Origin: Bog-793 sp050014835
GTDB taxonomy: Bacteria; Actinomycetota; Acidimicrobiia; Acidimicrobiales; Bog-793
DNA: 64,000 nt
Direction of reading: 5' to 3'
NCBI GenBank assembly: GCA_050014835.1
Contig: JBEKCO010000002.1
Location: 26,507 to 90,506 of the forward strand
Position numbers and translations under genes: made by a program. Each line of letters opens with the position of its first letter. Within the stretch, counting starts at the first letter, position 1. Under the pieces are notes generated by a model. It was not told the DNA's origin, ran no database searches, and worked only from the letters and a program-made list of their open reading frames with translations. Shown here piece by piece: positions 30,189-37,163 of the stretch.

Positions 30189-30290
30189 AGCATCAGCCGA
30201 ATGCGCGTAAAGCATCAGCCCTATCGCGTAACGGATCACCCGTTACAGCGTCACAGATCAGGCGTTATCGATCCGTCGCAGATCAGCCAT
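30189..30290. repeat. Degenerate tandem repeats next to attL
   Basis: Two good copies, AGCATCAGCCGAATGCGCGT (from 30189) and AGCATCAGCCCTATCGCGTA (from 30211), are followed by weaker units starting at 30232 (GGATCAcCC), 30254 (cAGATCAGgC) and 30279 (cAGATCAGCC), spaced 21-25 bp. A perfect 7-bp inverted repeat GTAACGG/CCGTTAC (30228-30246) overlaps them. They sit just outside the integrated element. Confidence 0.55.
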
Positions 30291-30306
30291 GGTTTTACAT
30301 GAATGA

Positions 30307-30351
30307 GTGCGCCCCGAGGGACTCGAACCCTCAACCTGCGGATTAAGAGTC
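30307..30351 (-). repeat. attL: 45-bp copy of the tRNA-Lys 3' end
   Basis: Identical to 42364-42408. It holds the T arm, variable loop, anticodon and acceptor 3' strand of tRNA-Lys but not the 5' half, so it is not a tRNA gene. Outside it the CCA present in attR is replaced by CTC. Confidence 0.9.
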
Positions 30352-30468
30352 GCGTACGGGCCGTGTGGCGCCGTGAGGCGCTGCGCGGTTTTCGTAGGTC
30401 TAGCTGGGCTTTCGGCGGGCGCTCGTGTGGTCCCGTAGGGTGCTGATAAGTGCAGATTTGCGGAGATC

Positions 30469-30487
30469 CGCTGACATTCCGCTGACA
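30469..30487 (+). repeat. Copy 1 of 19-bp repeat CGCTGACATTCCGCTGACA
   Basis: This copy lies 118 bp inside attL. Identical copies occur at 37247-37265 and 42286-42304. Each unit contains two CGCTGACA half-sites in the same orientation, 11 bp apart. Copies near both ends are candidate arm-type sites for the integrase. Confidence 0.7.
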
Positions 30488-30544
30488 CGAGACGCCAAGG
30501 GATCGGCGACGATCGCCGAGCGGTCCGGCTACAAGGGAGGGGCG

Positions 30545-30769
30545 ATGCCCGAGCGTGGATGGGATGACGTTCGCAAGCTCATCACCGCCAGGATTGCGGA
30601 CGGGTCGTTTACCTCAGATGCGGCCGTCGATTTGATGCTTCGCGTGGTGGAGGATCCGCGCGTGAACCTCACCGACGAGCAAAGGCGAACGGCATACCGG
30701 CTGATCGCCGACAAGATTCCCGACATCACGGCGATACTCGGCGAGATGGGTTTCGACGACCAGCCCTGA
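30545..30769 (+). CDS. Small hypothetical element protein (74 aa)
   Basis: The ATG at 30545 follows GGGAGGGG, a strong ribosome-binding site. The 74-aa product is helical and acidic at its end, with no known domain. It is the only plus-strand gene in the left half of the element and lies immediately inside attL, downstream of repeat copy 1. The function is unknown. Confidence 0.6.
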   Translation: MPERGWDDVRKLITARIADGSFTSDAAVDLMLRVVEDPRVNLTDEQRRTAYRLIADKIPDITAILGEMGFDDQP

Positions 30770-30834
30770 TTCGCACCTGCCCCTACGTTGCCCCAGGACG
30801 GCCGCAAACGACCGCCGAGGCATGGGAGTGCGGC

Positions 30835-31008
30835 CTACTTGCTCAGTCCGAACACCTTTAGCAGCCTGCGGGTGGTCCCCATTGACCGCGAGTAGGTCTT
30901 GCGCCTCACAACGCGGCGGGCGTAGGCGCCGGGGCCTCGCGTGGCGGCGCGAACGTTGTTCGAGAACCGTGCCGCCCGGTAGAGCTGACTGGTGAACGAT
31001 CTCGCCAT
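30835..31008 (-). CDS. Small basic phage-type protein (57 aa)
   Basis: This short ORF reads MARSFTSQLYRAARFSNN and continues with many Arg/Lys residues, ending VFGLSK. Small basic proteins with an 'SQLYRAxR' start are common in actinobacterial prophages and mobile elements, with unknown function. The ATG at 31008 lies 40 bp after the preceding gene's stop; it is the last gene of the long minus-strand operon. Confidence 0.65.
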   Translation of the reverse strand: MARSFTSQLYRAARFSNNVRAATRGPGAYARRVVRRKTYSRSMGTTRRLLKVFGLSK

Positions 31009-31048
31009 CGTGTCCCCTTCCCCTGCGAGCGTACCCCCGGCGAAATGC

Positions 31049-31267
31049 CTAGACGTCTAGGCAATTCGAGACGGTCGCCCCTTCGTCGGTCGCCTTGTCG
31101 CCAAAGTGCTTACGCGCGATGAGGTAGGACGGAAAGAACACGACCCACAGAAGCACGGCGCCGAGAGCCCAGCCGAGCGTGCTTCCCCACGAGCGCCCCT
31201 TGTCGCGGGCGTCGGCCACCATCCAAACGATGGTGACGAGCATCACGAGCAGTAGCAGTTGTTCCAT
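31049..31267 (-). CDS. Small membrane protein (72 aa)
   Basis: This 72-aa protein has two hydrophobic helices (about 3-18 and 29-50) separated by 'DARDKGRSWG'. The ATG at 31267 follows GAAAGGAAAGG; the longer open frame overlaps whiB. The pattern resembles small two-helix proteins in actinobacterial mobile elements; a holin role is conceivable but unsupported. Confidence 0.6.
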   Translation of the reverse strand: MEQLLLLVMLVTIVWMVADARDKGRSWGSTLGWALGAVLLWVVFFPSYLIARKHFGDKATDEGATVSNCLDV

Positions 31268-31283
31268 GTTGCCTTTCCTTTCG

Positions 31284-31556
31284 TCATGCGGACCGGGCGA
31301 GGGCGAGGGCGCGCCGTTCCCGGCGCCGTTCCCGTTCACTCAGTCCGCCCCAAATACCGAACCGCTCGCGGGCGGCCACGGCGTACTCCAAGCACTCCCC
31401 GCGCACGACGCAGCCGCGACAAACCTCCTTGGCGTCACGGGTCGACGAGCCCCGGACGGGAAAGAACAGCTCCGGGTCGAGCCCGACGCAGTTCGCCCGC
31501 TGGCGCCAGGCCATGCGAGCGCCCCACTCGTCGGGGTCGAGTCCGGGCCGGGTCAC
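31284..31556 (-). CDS. WhiB-family transcription factor (element-encoded)
   Basis: This 90-aa protein has the four cysteines that bind a [4Fe-4S] cluster at residues 23, 46, 49 and 55 (C-x22-C-x2-C-x5-C), then the turn 'FGIWGG' and a basic C-terminal tail. WhiB proteins bind the principal sigma factor and modulate promoters; phage versions can alter host gene expression or block host WhiB proteins. The GTG start at 31556 overlaps the preceding ORF's stop as GTGA. The family is actinobacterial and actinophage-specific, which supports the host assignment. Confidence 0.88.
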   Translation of the reverse strand: MTRPGLDPDEWGARMAWRQRANCVGLDPELFFPVRGSSTRDAKEVCRGCVVRGECLEYAVAARERFGIWGGLSERERRRERRALALARSA

Positions 31557-31654
31557 GGTGCCACCGCGTAGGCATCGCCCCCCCAGGGCGCCCCTGTGAG
31601 GGCAGGGGCGACCGCGACGGCCAGGGCGAGGGCAACCGCCCGCAGACGGGTCAC
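31553..31654 (-). CDS. Tiny secreted-peptide-like ORF (33 aa)
   Basis: The product is VTRLRAVALALAVAVAPALT followed by 13 residues, which looks like a bare signal peptide with a hydrophobic core. Both ends are coupled: the GTG start overlaps the upstream stop (GTGA), and its stop overlaps the whiB GTG (GTGA). That double coupling is the main reason to regard it as a real, translated gene. It could be a secreted peptide or a leader controlling whiB translation. Confidence 0.5.
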   Translation of the reverse strand: MTRLRAVALALAVAVAPALTGAPWGGDAYAVAP

Positions 31655-31893
31655 GACGAGCCTGCGGACTGCTCAGCGGCGAACATGCCGACACGGGCGA
31701 GCGTCGTCGCGAAGTCCTCGCCGATGCTGTCGGCGTACAGACGCAGCGCGCCCACGAGCATGTCGGCGAGCGGGCGGGCGACGGGCGCGCCGACGTCCGC
31801 GAGGATCGTCTCGAACGATTCCAGGTCCTCGCCATCGGCCGCGGTCACGAGCGCCACGGCATCCCGGTAGAGGCGAGGCGAAAAGGCGCGCAT
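31651..31893 (-). CDS. Hypothetical helical protein (80 aa)
   Basis: This 80-aa acidic protein, predicted mostly helical, starts MRAFSPRLYRDAVALV. The ATG at 31893 is 5 bp after the previous gene's stop, and its stop overlaps the tiny ORF's GTG. No known domain is visible. The position between a tail-like surface protein and WhiB suggests an element structural or regulatory accessory. Confidence 0.55.
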   Translation of the reverse strand: MRAFSPRLYRDAVALVTAADGEDLESFETILADVGAPVARPLADMLVGALRLYADSIGEDFATTLARVGMFAAEQSAGSS

Positions 31894-31898
31894 GGCGG

Positions 31899-32363
31899 CT
31901 ACTCGTCGTTGTACGCGACGAGCACCCAGGTCACCCCGCCGTCGCTGACCGTGGGCTGCGCGTAGTTGTTCGGCGGTTCGTTCGGCGGCCAGTTCGGCGA
32001 GACGGTCCAGCTCGGAGCCGATCCGCCCGACGTGCCACCGACGACGCACTGCCAGAGCCCGAGGGCCGACTCCTCGACGACTTGGTCGGGCCACGGGTAA
32101 GGGGCCGTCGCCGCGTTGCCGAGTGCGCCCGCTTGGTAGACGTGGTTCGCCTGCCAGGCGGCGCGGGCGTTCTGCACGCAGGTCCAGGCGCACGTGCCAT
32201 CGGTAACGCTGGCGTTGAACGTGGCCGGCCATGAGGGAGCCGAACCGCTAGAGATCCCCGAGCGGCTGCAAAGGTAAATGAGCGACCCGGCCGTGACCTC
32301 GTGGACGCCGGCGAGATAGGCGGTATTAGCCGCCCAGGCGGGCGGGTTAGGGAACAGTGCCAC
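31899..32363 (-). CDS. Carbohydrate-binding/tail-fibre-like repeat protein
   Basis: This 154-aa protein holds two repeats of a pattern with 'AWAANTAYLAG' or 'AWQANHVYQAG', then a short strand with Cys, then 'SGGSAPSW' and 'GGVTWVLV'. Such W-x2-N-x2-Y-x2-G modules (CBM5/12-like) occur in phage tail, minor structural and lytic proteins that bind surface polysaccharides. No catalytic domain is present. It is the only structural-like gene in the element besides the terminase. Confidence 0.6.
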   Translation of the reverse strand: MALFPNPPAWAANTAYLAGVHEVTAGSLIYLCSRSGISSGSAPSWPATFNASVTDGTCAWTCVQNARAAWQANHVYQAGALGNAATAPYPWPDQVVEESALGLWQCVVGGTSGGSAPSWTVSPNWPPNEPPNNYAQPTVSDGGVTWVLVAYNDE

Positions 32364-32655
32364 GGTTCACCTTACTTTCGTCGGGGACTGAGACCCGGCC
32401 CGACCGGACGCGCCGCGGCGGTAGGCAGCGCCCAGCCGGACCAGGCGCGGGGTGAGGGGCGTTCAGGCACCCGCGCCGTACCCGGCCCGCGGGAGGTGGC
32501 GGCCCCGCGGGCCGGGAGAATCGGGAGACGGCCGAACCGCGCGCGCCGAGACCGCCAGACCACAGCGCGCGCAGCTCAGACCGGGCGCGGGAGAAAGGAA
32601 GCCCGCGCACGACCCCGGAATTGCGAGATGGACGGCCCGCGGTCCGGGGGATCAT
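32347..32655 (-). CDS. Possible Pro/Arg-rich ORF (102 aa), doubtful
   Basis: The ATG at 32655 overlaps the preceding stop (ATGA), which supports coupling. However, the 102 aa are Pro/Arg/Gly-rich with no structure, and the ORF spans a perfect 13-bp inverted repeat. It may be a non-coding spacer with an accidental frame. Confidence 0.25.
   Translation of the reverse strand: MIPRTAGRPSRNSGVVRGLPFSRARSELRALWSGGLGARGSAVSRFSRPAGPPPPAGRVRRGCLNAPHPAPGPAGRCLPPRRVRSGRVSVPDESKVNRGTVP
32481..32516. repeat. Perfect 13-bp inverted repeat in the terminase operon spacer
   Basis: The arms CCCGGCCCGCGGG (32481-32493) and CCCGCGGGCCGGG (32504-32516) are exact reverse complements around a 10-nt loop. No U-run follows, so it is not a standard terminator. 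Confidence 0.7.
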
Positions 32656-32864
32656 TGGGAGAGCCTTTCGGGGTGAGGCGCCCCGCAGAAACGACAGCGT
32701 CGGGTCGCCGGGTCGTAGAGATGACGACAGCGCGCCCGGCGGAAGGCGTCACGGGCCGCTAGGCGAGCGTGCCAGCGGGCGAGGCGGGCCTGCGCGTCGA
32801 GAATTGCCCGCTGAGACTCATCGGCGGTCAGGATGACCGGGTGGCCCGGCGGGGCGTGTCTCAT
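32652..32864 (-). CDS. Zn-ribbon protein (70 aa) similar to the terminase-nuclease tail
   Basis: This 70-aa product has a helical first half and the tail 'CRHLYDPATRRCRFCG' with Cys 46, 57, 60 and His 48, likely one zinc site. The preceding gene's C terminus reads 'CEHLYSPETRRCYRCG' with the same spacing, so the two tails are homologous. The ATG at 32864 overlaps the nuclease stop (ATGA). A role in DNA binding with the terminase is inference. Confidence 0.65.
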   Translation of the reverse strand: MRHAPPGHPVILTADESQRAILDAQARLARWHARLAARDAFRRARCRHLYDPATRRCRFCGAPHPERLSQ

Positions 32865-33628
32865 GCGACACGCTCCGGGGCGGGCTCGCCGCAGCGGTAG
32901 CAGCGCCGGGTTTCCGGCGAGTAGAGATGCTCGCAGCGCGGGCGGCGCTTGGCGAGGCGTCCCGTGTGGCGCTCGAGGGCGCGCTGCGCCTCGGCGATCG
33001 CACGCTGGGAGGGCGTCGTCAGCTGCTCCTCGCCGACGATGGGCTCGAGGTCGCGCCGCCAGTATTCGCGCCAGACCCAGCCCTGGTCCTTTTCCGCGTT
33101 CCAGATCGCCAGGGATAGGGCGAGGACGAGATCGTCATGAAAACCGGACGCGGCCTCGTAGGTGTCGCGACCGCGCTGGGAGAGCTCGAACTGAAAGGCG
33201 ACGAGCTCGGCCCGGAGGTCCGAGGTGCCTTGGAGACCGTCGACGATGACGAGGCGGTGCGTCTGCAGCACGACCTCGAGCGCGCCGATCAGATCCCGCT
33301 TCGGCACGACGACCTCATACGGGTTCGGCTGCGTGACGGCGTTAGCGCCGGAGATGGTGACGGCCTTCACCCCGCCGTGGAGGCGCCGCCGGAGCAGGTC
33401 GACGACCGGACGGCCGACGCCGGTGTAGTCGACGACCGTGATCGTCGGGCCATCGGCCCGGGCACGCTCGTTCACGACGACCAGGCGCTCGAGCTGCTCC
33501 GGGTAGGACATGCCAACCGGCAGCGACTCGATCCACCGGACGGCGTGGACGCGGGCCCGGTCGGTCTCGATCACGACCACCGCGGTCGGGTCGACCGATT
33601 GCCCGAGGTCGACTCCCATCGTCAGCAT
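32861..33628 (-). CDS. Terminase large subunit, nuclease domain (separate gene)
   Basis: This 255-aa RNase H-like nuclease has the metal-binding acidic motifs 'MGVDLGQSVDPTAVVVIE' (D7), 'VVDYTGVGRPV' (D67) and 'HDDLVLALSLAIW' (D165/D166). It ends in a C-H-C-C zinc-like tail (232-246). In most phages this domain is fused behind the ATPase; here it starts with its own ATG at 33628, overlapping the ATPase stop by seven bases (ATGCTGA). All catalytic acids are kept, so a functional two-subunit terminase is likely. It would cut DNA during packaging. Confidence 0.8.
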   Translation of the reverse strand: MLTMGVDLGQSVDPTAVVVIETDRARVHAVRWIESLPVGMSYPEQLERLVVVNERARADGPTITVVDYTGVGRPVVDLLRRRLHGGVKAVTISGANAVTQPNPYEVVVPKRDLIGALEVVLQTHRLVIVDGLQGTSDLRAELVAFQFELSQRGRDTYEAASGFHDDLVLALSLAIWNAEKDQGWVWREYWRRDLEPIVGEEQLTTPSQRAIAEAQRALERHTGRLAKRRPRCEHLYSPETRRCYRCGEPAPERVA

Positions 33629-34449
33629 GACGCGGCCTTCGCTTCGATCACTTCGGGGCGATGGTGCGTGAGGGCGGTCCGGCCGTCGCGCCCGAACAGG
33701 GGCGCCACCGTGACAGCCCCGTCCCGCCCGGCACGGATCGCGATGTCGATGTCGTCGGTCCGGAACATCTGGCCCGAGGCGTCGATGAACTCGGCGAGGA
33801 TCTCTTGGCGGTAGAGCCACTCGCCGCGGGAGTCTCGGAACCCCTCGAGGTCGTCAGGCTTCCAGCGCGGGCACTCGTCGGCCCGCACGACGAAGGTGCG
33901 CCAGCGCGGATCCTGGGTGGCGTAGAAGAAGAACCCCCGCTTGCCCCAGGGCGTCGACATGAGGATGATCCGCCCGCCGGAGATCGCCACCATCGGCTCG
34001 AGCGCGGCCATCATGGCGTCGTCGACGCGCGCGGCCTCGTCGATCAGCACGAGCGCGGCGCCGGCGAACCCCCGGACCGTCCGCTCCTCGCCAGGGAGCG
34101 AGACGATTCGCGAGCCGTTCTCGAGGGTGAGACTGAGGGCGTTCTCGGTCTCGCTCGCGACCGGACGGCCGAGCGTGCGGTACAGCGTCATGGCCCGCCG
34201 GAACAGCTCGCCCGCCTGGCGCAACGTCGGGGCGGCCATGAGGACCAGACAGCCCGGGTCGTAGACGGCGTGGTGCACCGCGAGCAGCGAGGCGCACGTC
34301 GACTTCCCGACCTGCCGGCCGATGGCGAGCGCGATCCGCCGTTCAGGGGCGCGCAACACCTCGAGCTGCCAGGGGTCAGGGACCATCCCGACCCGCCGGC
34401 AGAGCTCGGCCGGGTCCAGCGCCGCGGCGAGGTCGTCGGCGAGGGTCAC
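33622..34449 (-). CDS. Terminase large subunit, ATPase domain (separate gene)
   Basis: This 275-aa packaging ATPase has Walker A 'GRQVGKST' (44-51), 'APTLRQAGELFRRAM' (adenine-binding region), Walker B 'ALVLIDEAARVDD' and the coupling motif 'LMSTPWGKRGFF' (163-174). The C terminus stops where the nuclease domain normally begins. The GTG at 34449 overlaps the previous stop (GTGA). It would drive DNA translocation into a capsid. No portal gene is present in the element, so a helper's portal would be needed. Confidence 0.85.
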   Translation of the reverse strand: MTLADDLAAALDPAELCRRVGMVPDPWQLEVLRAPERRIALAIGRQVGKSTCASLLAVHHAVYDPGCLVLMAAPTLRQAGELFRRAMTLYRTLGRPVASETENALSLTLENGSRIVSLPGEERTVRGFAGAALVLIDEAARVDDAMMAALEPMVAISGGRIILMSTPWGKRGFFFYATQDPRWRTFVVRADECPRWKPDDLEGFRDSRGEWLYRQEILAEFIDASGQMFRTDDIDIAIRAGRDGAVTVAPLFGRDGRTALTHHRPEVIEAKAASC

Positions 34450-34637
34450 GGCCCCACCGTGAGACGCGCCGTAGGACGCCTGCGACGGCTCGTCGCCTTC
34501 GGCTCGCGGAGGGACTTCGCGGCGAGCTCCCGGAACCCGTTGGCGGCCGTCTTGACGAGGTGGACCGTCACCGGCCCGAGGTCGGTGATTTCGGTGATCC
34601 CCGCCGTACCGCGCAGCAAGCGCGCCCGGGAGGTCAT
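34446..34637 (-). CDS. Small hypothetical protein (63 aa) upstream of terminase
   Basis: This 63-aa basic protein starts MTSRARLLRGTAGITEITDL and is Arg-rich at its C terminus. The ATG overlaps the preceding stop (ATGA) and its stop overlaps the terminase GTG, so it is translationally coupled on both sides. By position it could be a small-terminase-like DNA-binding factor, but no domain is recognisable. Confidence 0.6.
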   Translation of the reverse strand: MTSRARLLRGTAGITEITDLGPVTVHLVKTAANGFRELAAKSLREPKATSRRRRPTARLTVGP

Positions 34638-35452
34638 AGGGACTTCACGGCCGTCACGGTCACGCGTGACGGGTCCACGCCGAGTGCTTTCGCCGCGGCA
34701 CGGCGGAAGGCAGCGGCCTCGGATGGACTCAGCTTCGCCACGCGCGTGCTGTCGGTCGCCAGCGTCAGCGACTTGGAGCTGCCCTTCGCCATGACCTTCG
34801 CGTCCGGCCCGGCCGACTTGACGAGACGCTTCGCGAGCCGTTTGATCTCCTGGGCCTTCTGGACAGCCTGGGCGATCTCGTCGTCGTCGTCGGGGTCCGG
34901 TGCCAGGATGAGCCCCAGCCCCTCGCAGCTCCCGCACGGGATGGCAGTGCCGGGCAGGTAGCCCAGGCCCGTACAGGCCGGGCAGGTGTCCACGTCGTCA
35001 TCGTCGCTCCCGGAGTCCACTGACGACCCTCGACGGCCGGGCGTCCTGGCACCTGCTATGTCGGCGAGCGCCTTGGATGCCGAGGCGGGCAGGCGGCGAG
35101 TCAGCTCAGCACGGGTGGCCGCGCGGACCCGTTCGATGTTGGCGATGGTGTTGGCGAGCACCGGGTCATGGGCGGCACGTTCCCGGACCGCTTTCGAGGC
35201 GACCGGCGAGAACGCTTGCCGGACACGAGCCGCGAGGCGTAGGTCACTGAGCTTGTCGGCGTCGGTCGTGCCCGCGTTGGTCCGGGCCGCGTAGTCGGCC
35301 TTGGCCGCTTTCGCGATCCGGGCGCCGGGGTCGACCCTGCGACTCGCCCGTTTCAGCGCGGCCCGTTCCGGGCTGCCCTTCGGCGGGAGCTGCCCGCTGG
35401 CCTTAGCCTGCGCGTACTCCTTCGCTAGTGCTACGTCGATGATGGGGTCCAT
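34634..35452 (-). CDS. Element protein with DnaJ-like CxxCxGxG zinc motif (272 aa)
   Basis: The N-terminal 130 residues are helical and Ala/Arg-rich. An acidic linker (SGSDDDDVD) leads to two CxxCxGxG motifs, 'CPACTGLG' (157-164) and 'CGSCEGLG' (173-180), forming one DnaJ-type zinc ribbon. A second acidic patch and a basic C-terminal helix follow. DnaJ J-domain residues are absent. It may be a DNA- or protein-binding component of packaging or replication. The ATG start is preceded by AGGAGG in the 11-bp gap after the previous gene. Confidence 0.6.
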   Translation of the reverse strand: MDPIIDVALAKEYAQAKASGQLPPKGSPERAALKRASRRVDPGARIAKAAKADYAARTNAGTTDADKLSDLRLAARVRQAFSPVASKAVRERAAHDPVLANTIANIERVRAATRAELTRRLPASASKALADIAGARTPGRRGSSVDSGSDDDDVDTCPACTGLGYLPGTAIPCGSCEGLGLILAPDPDDDDEIAQAVQKAQEIKRLAKRLVKSAGPDAKVMAKGSSKSLTLATDSTRVAKLSPSEAAAFRRAAAKALGVDPSRVTVTAVKSL

Positions 35453-35463
35453 TGCTTCACCTC

Positions 35464-36012
35464 CTAGTTGGTTGCTACAGAGACGAGCGACCGGAGCGCG
35501 TCGGCGGCGTCGCAGGCGTTCGAGAGCGCGACGAGCAGGTCGTCGAGTCCCGCGTGGTCGAGACTCGACGGGTCGCCGTGCCAGGCGTCGACGCGCACGC
35601 GCAGGTCGGCCAGGCGGTGACGGAGACGGCCTTGCCCTTCGATGACCGGGCGGGACGTCGGCCGGAGCCGTTCCGGGGCGTCCCTGGGATCGTCGGACGG
35701 CGGCCCGTACTCGGTCCGGTCTGTGACGTACCGCTGCCCGGCGGCGAGCGCCTGCCGCACGACCCGCAGCCCTTCGGCGTCGAGCTTCGGGGCGCCGGAG
35801 CGTTTGACGAGCAGGTGAGCCGCGGCGAGTCGCTGGGCGGCCCGCTCGCGGGCGTAGGGGTCACTGTCGGCCCGGTCGAGGTCATCGGTCGCCGCGACGA
35901 CGCGGGCAACGTCGGCCCGGGCGGTCTGTTCGGCCGCGGCGAGTCGGTCGAGCGCGGCGGTCAGCGCCTCGCTGGCGATTGCCTCGTGCAGCTGTGTGTC
36001 GGTCATGGTCAT
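35464..36012 (-). CDS. Hypothetical helical protein (182 aa)
   Basis: This acidic, Ala-rich, predicted coiled-coil protein starts MTMTDTQLHEAIASEAL. No catalytic motif is visible. It lies between a ParB-like HTH protein and the CxxCxGxG protein in the same minus-strand operon, with 11-14-bp gaps. The repeated N-terminal 'MTMT' echoes the preceding gene and probably reflects shared initiation-region sequence (a GAAAGGGG site precedes both). Confidence 0.55.
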   Translation of the reverse strand: MTMTDTQLHEAIASEALTAALDRLAAAEQTARADVARVVAATDDLDRADSDPYARERAAQRLAAAHLLVKRSGAPKLDAEGLRVVRQALAAGQRYVTDRTEYGPPSDDPRDAPERLRPTSRPVIEGQGRLRHRLADLRVRVDAWHGDPSSLDHAGLDDLLVALSNACDAADALRSLVSVATN

Positions 36013-36026
36013 GGTCGAGCCCCTTT

Positions 36027-36617
36027 CTAGGAATCGCTAGATGCGAGCAGTAGCCCGGCTTCACGCATGGCCCGGTGCTGGCGCTCGAACGCGAGGCCCC
36101 GGACCGACTCCATCTCCCGGACGATCCCGACGAGAAGGCTCAAGGCGCCGCGCCGGTCACCTTCGTCAGCGAGCCGGTCGGCGATGACAAGGCCTCGTTC
36201 GGCCGCTTCGGTGACTTCTCTCGCCAGCGCTTCCCATCGGGCGTCATTCTCTGGCCAGATGGGAAACAGACCAGGTGTCCCATTTGGGACAGGCGACAGC
36301 TCGCGGGCGACGGTGCTCTTGCTCGAACCCGTCGCGGCGGCGATGGCGCGGACGCTGAGCCCGGCCTCGTGTAGCGATGCGACGACTTCGGACCGCTCCT
36401 CGCGTGGCAACCGGAGGCGTGAGGTGCCGAACTCCAACTCGCAGTAGTCGTCCCAGGACGAATAGCCGAGAGCCACCCAGGCGCGGCCGACGTAGGCCTC
36501 CTGGACTAGATCCCAGGTGAAGGTAACGAACCCTTTGATGTCGTCGGTGAGACGGCGCGCCTCGGCTGCGTCCAGGGTCGTCACGGTCAGCTCGTCCGTG
36601 GTCGTGGTCATGGTCAT
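36027..36617 (-). CDS. ParB/KorB-like HTH DNA-binding protein
   Basis: This 196-aa protein has an N-terminal helical domain ('GRAWVALGYSSWDDYCELEF') of a kind common in actinobacterial phages, followed by a helix-turn-helix 'GLSVRAIAAATGSSKSTVAR' (about 88-107). The C-terminal 90 residues are helical. Similar proteins lie near replication or terminase genes of phages and may bind a packaging or origin site. It follows the Zn/HTH protein after a 3-bp gap. Confidence 0.65.
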   Translation of the reverse strand: MTMTTTTDELTVTTLDAAEARRLTDDIKGFVTFTWDLVQEAYVGRAWVALGYSSWDDYCELEFGTSRLRLPREERSEVVASLHEAGLSVRAIAAATGSSKSTVARELSPVPNGTPGLFPIWPENDARWEALAREVTEAAERGLVIADRLADEGDRRGALSLLVGIVREMESVRGLAFERQHRAMREAGLLLASSDS

Positions 36618-36620
36618 CTG

Positions 36621-37163
36621 TCAGCCCCTTTCGGTAGGTACGGCGAAGGATCCGGTCGTCAGTTCGGCGAGGTCGCCTTGCCTGCCAGTGAGAGCAGCGG
36701 CGACGGCGAGGCGGGCGTCGGGGTGCGGCTCGAGAGCGGCGAGGATGCGAGACCGGAGCTCGATCCACTCCGGCGAGGCGGCGACGTTGAGGACGTTCAC
36801 GACGGGCCGCTCGTTCAGCTCGCCGGTGATCTTGGCGATCGTCTCGAGGGTCATTCGCAACTGTCCGAGCAGCTGGGCGCCGGCGACAAGCGAGCCTTTC
36901 CGTTCGGCCCGGTCTAGGAGACGGTTCGCCCGGTCGATGACCTCCTCGAGCCGGTCCATGATCGACACGGCGCTCGCATCGGCCGCCCGGCGACGAGCGA
37001 GACGGATCACCGCCGGCGTGATGTGGTTCGCCTTGTGGCGCTTCAGCGCGTCGGGGTGGAGACCGTGACGACCGGCGATCGCGGCGAAGGTGTCACCGCC
37101 GACGAGCTCGAGGTCGATCGCGTCGCGGGCACCGTGCGAGCAGACGGAGCAGGGGCGAGGCAT
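36621..37163 (-). CDS. Zn-finger plus HTH protein, terminase-small-subunit-like
   Basis: This 180-aa protein starts MPRPCSVCSHGARDAIDLEL and then 'FAAIAGRHGLHPDALKRHKANH'-like residues. That is a CxxC start, a helix-turn-helix and a conserved H that together form a small zinc-binding DNA-recognition fold widespread in actinobacterial elements. A long helical segment follows (90-150). By position at the head of the operon ending with TerL it is the best small-terminase candidate, which is inference. The ATG at 37163 is preferred over an ATG ten codons upstream. Confidence 0.6.
   Translation of the reverse strand: MPRPCSVCSHGARDAIDLELVGGDTFAAIAGRHGLHPDALKRHKANHITPAVIRLARRRAADASAVSIMDRLEEVIDRANRLLDRAERKGSLVAGAQLLGQLRMTLETIAKITGELNERPVVNVLNVAASPEWIELRSRILAALEPHPDARLAVAAALTGRQGDLAELTTGSFAVPTERG

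Noticed and set aside
30307..30351. Possible second tRNA gene
   Set aside because: Only the 3' 45 nt of tRNA-Lys is present; the 5' half is missing, so it is an att remnant.
32372..32563. 63-aa minus-strand ORF in the terminase spacer
   Set aside because: Arg/Pro-rich, no coupling to neighbours and overlaps the inverted repeat.
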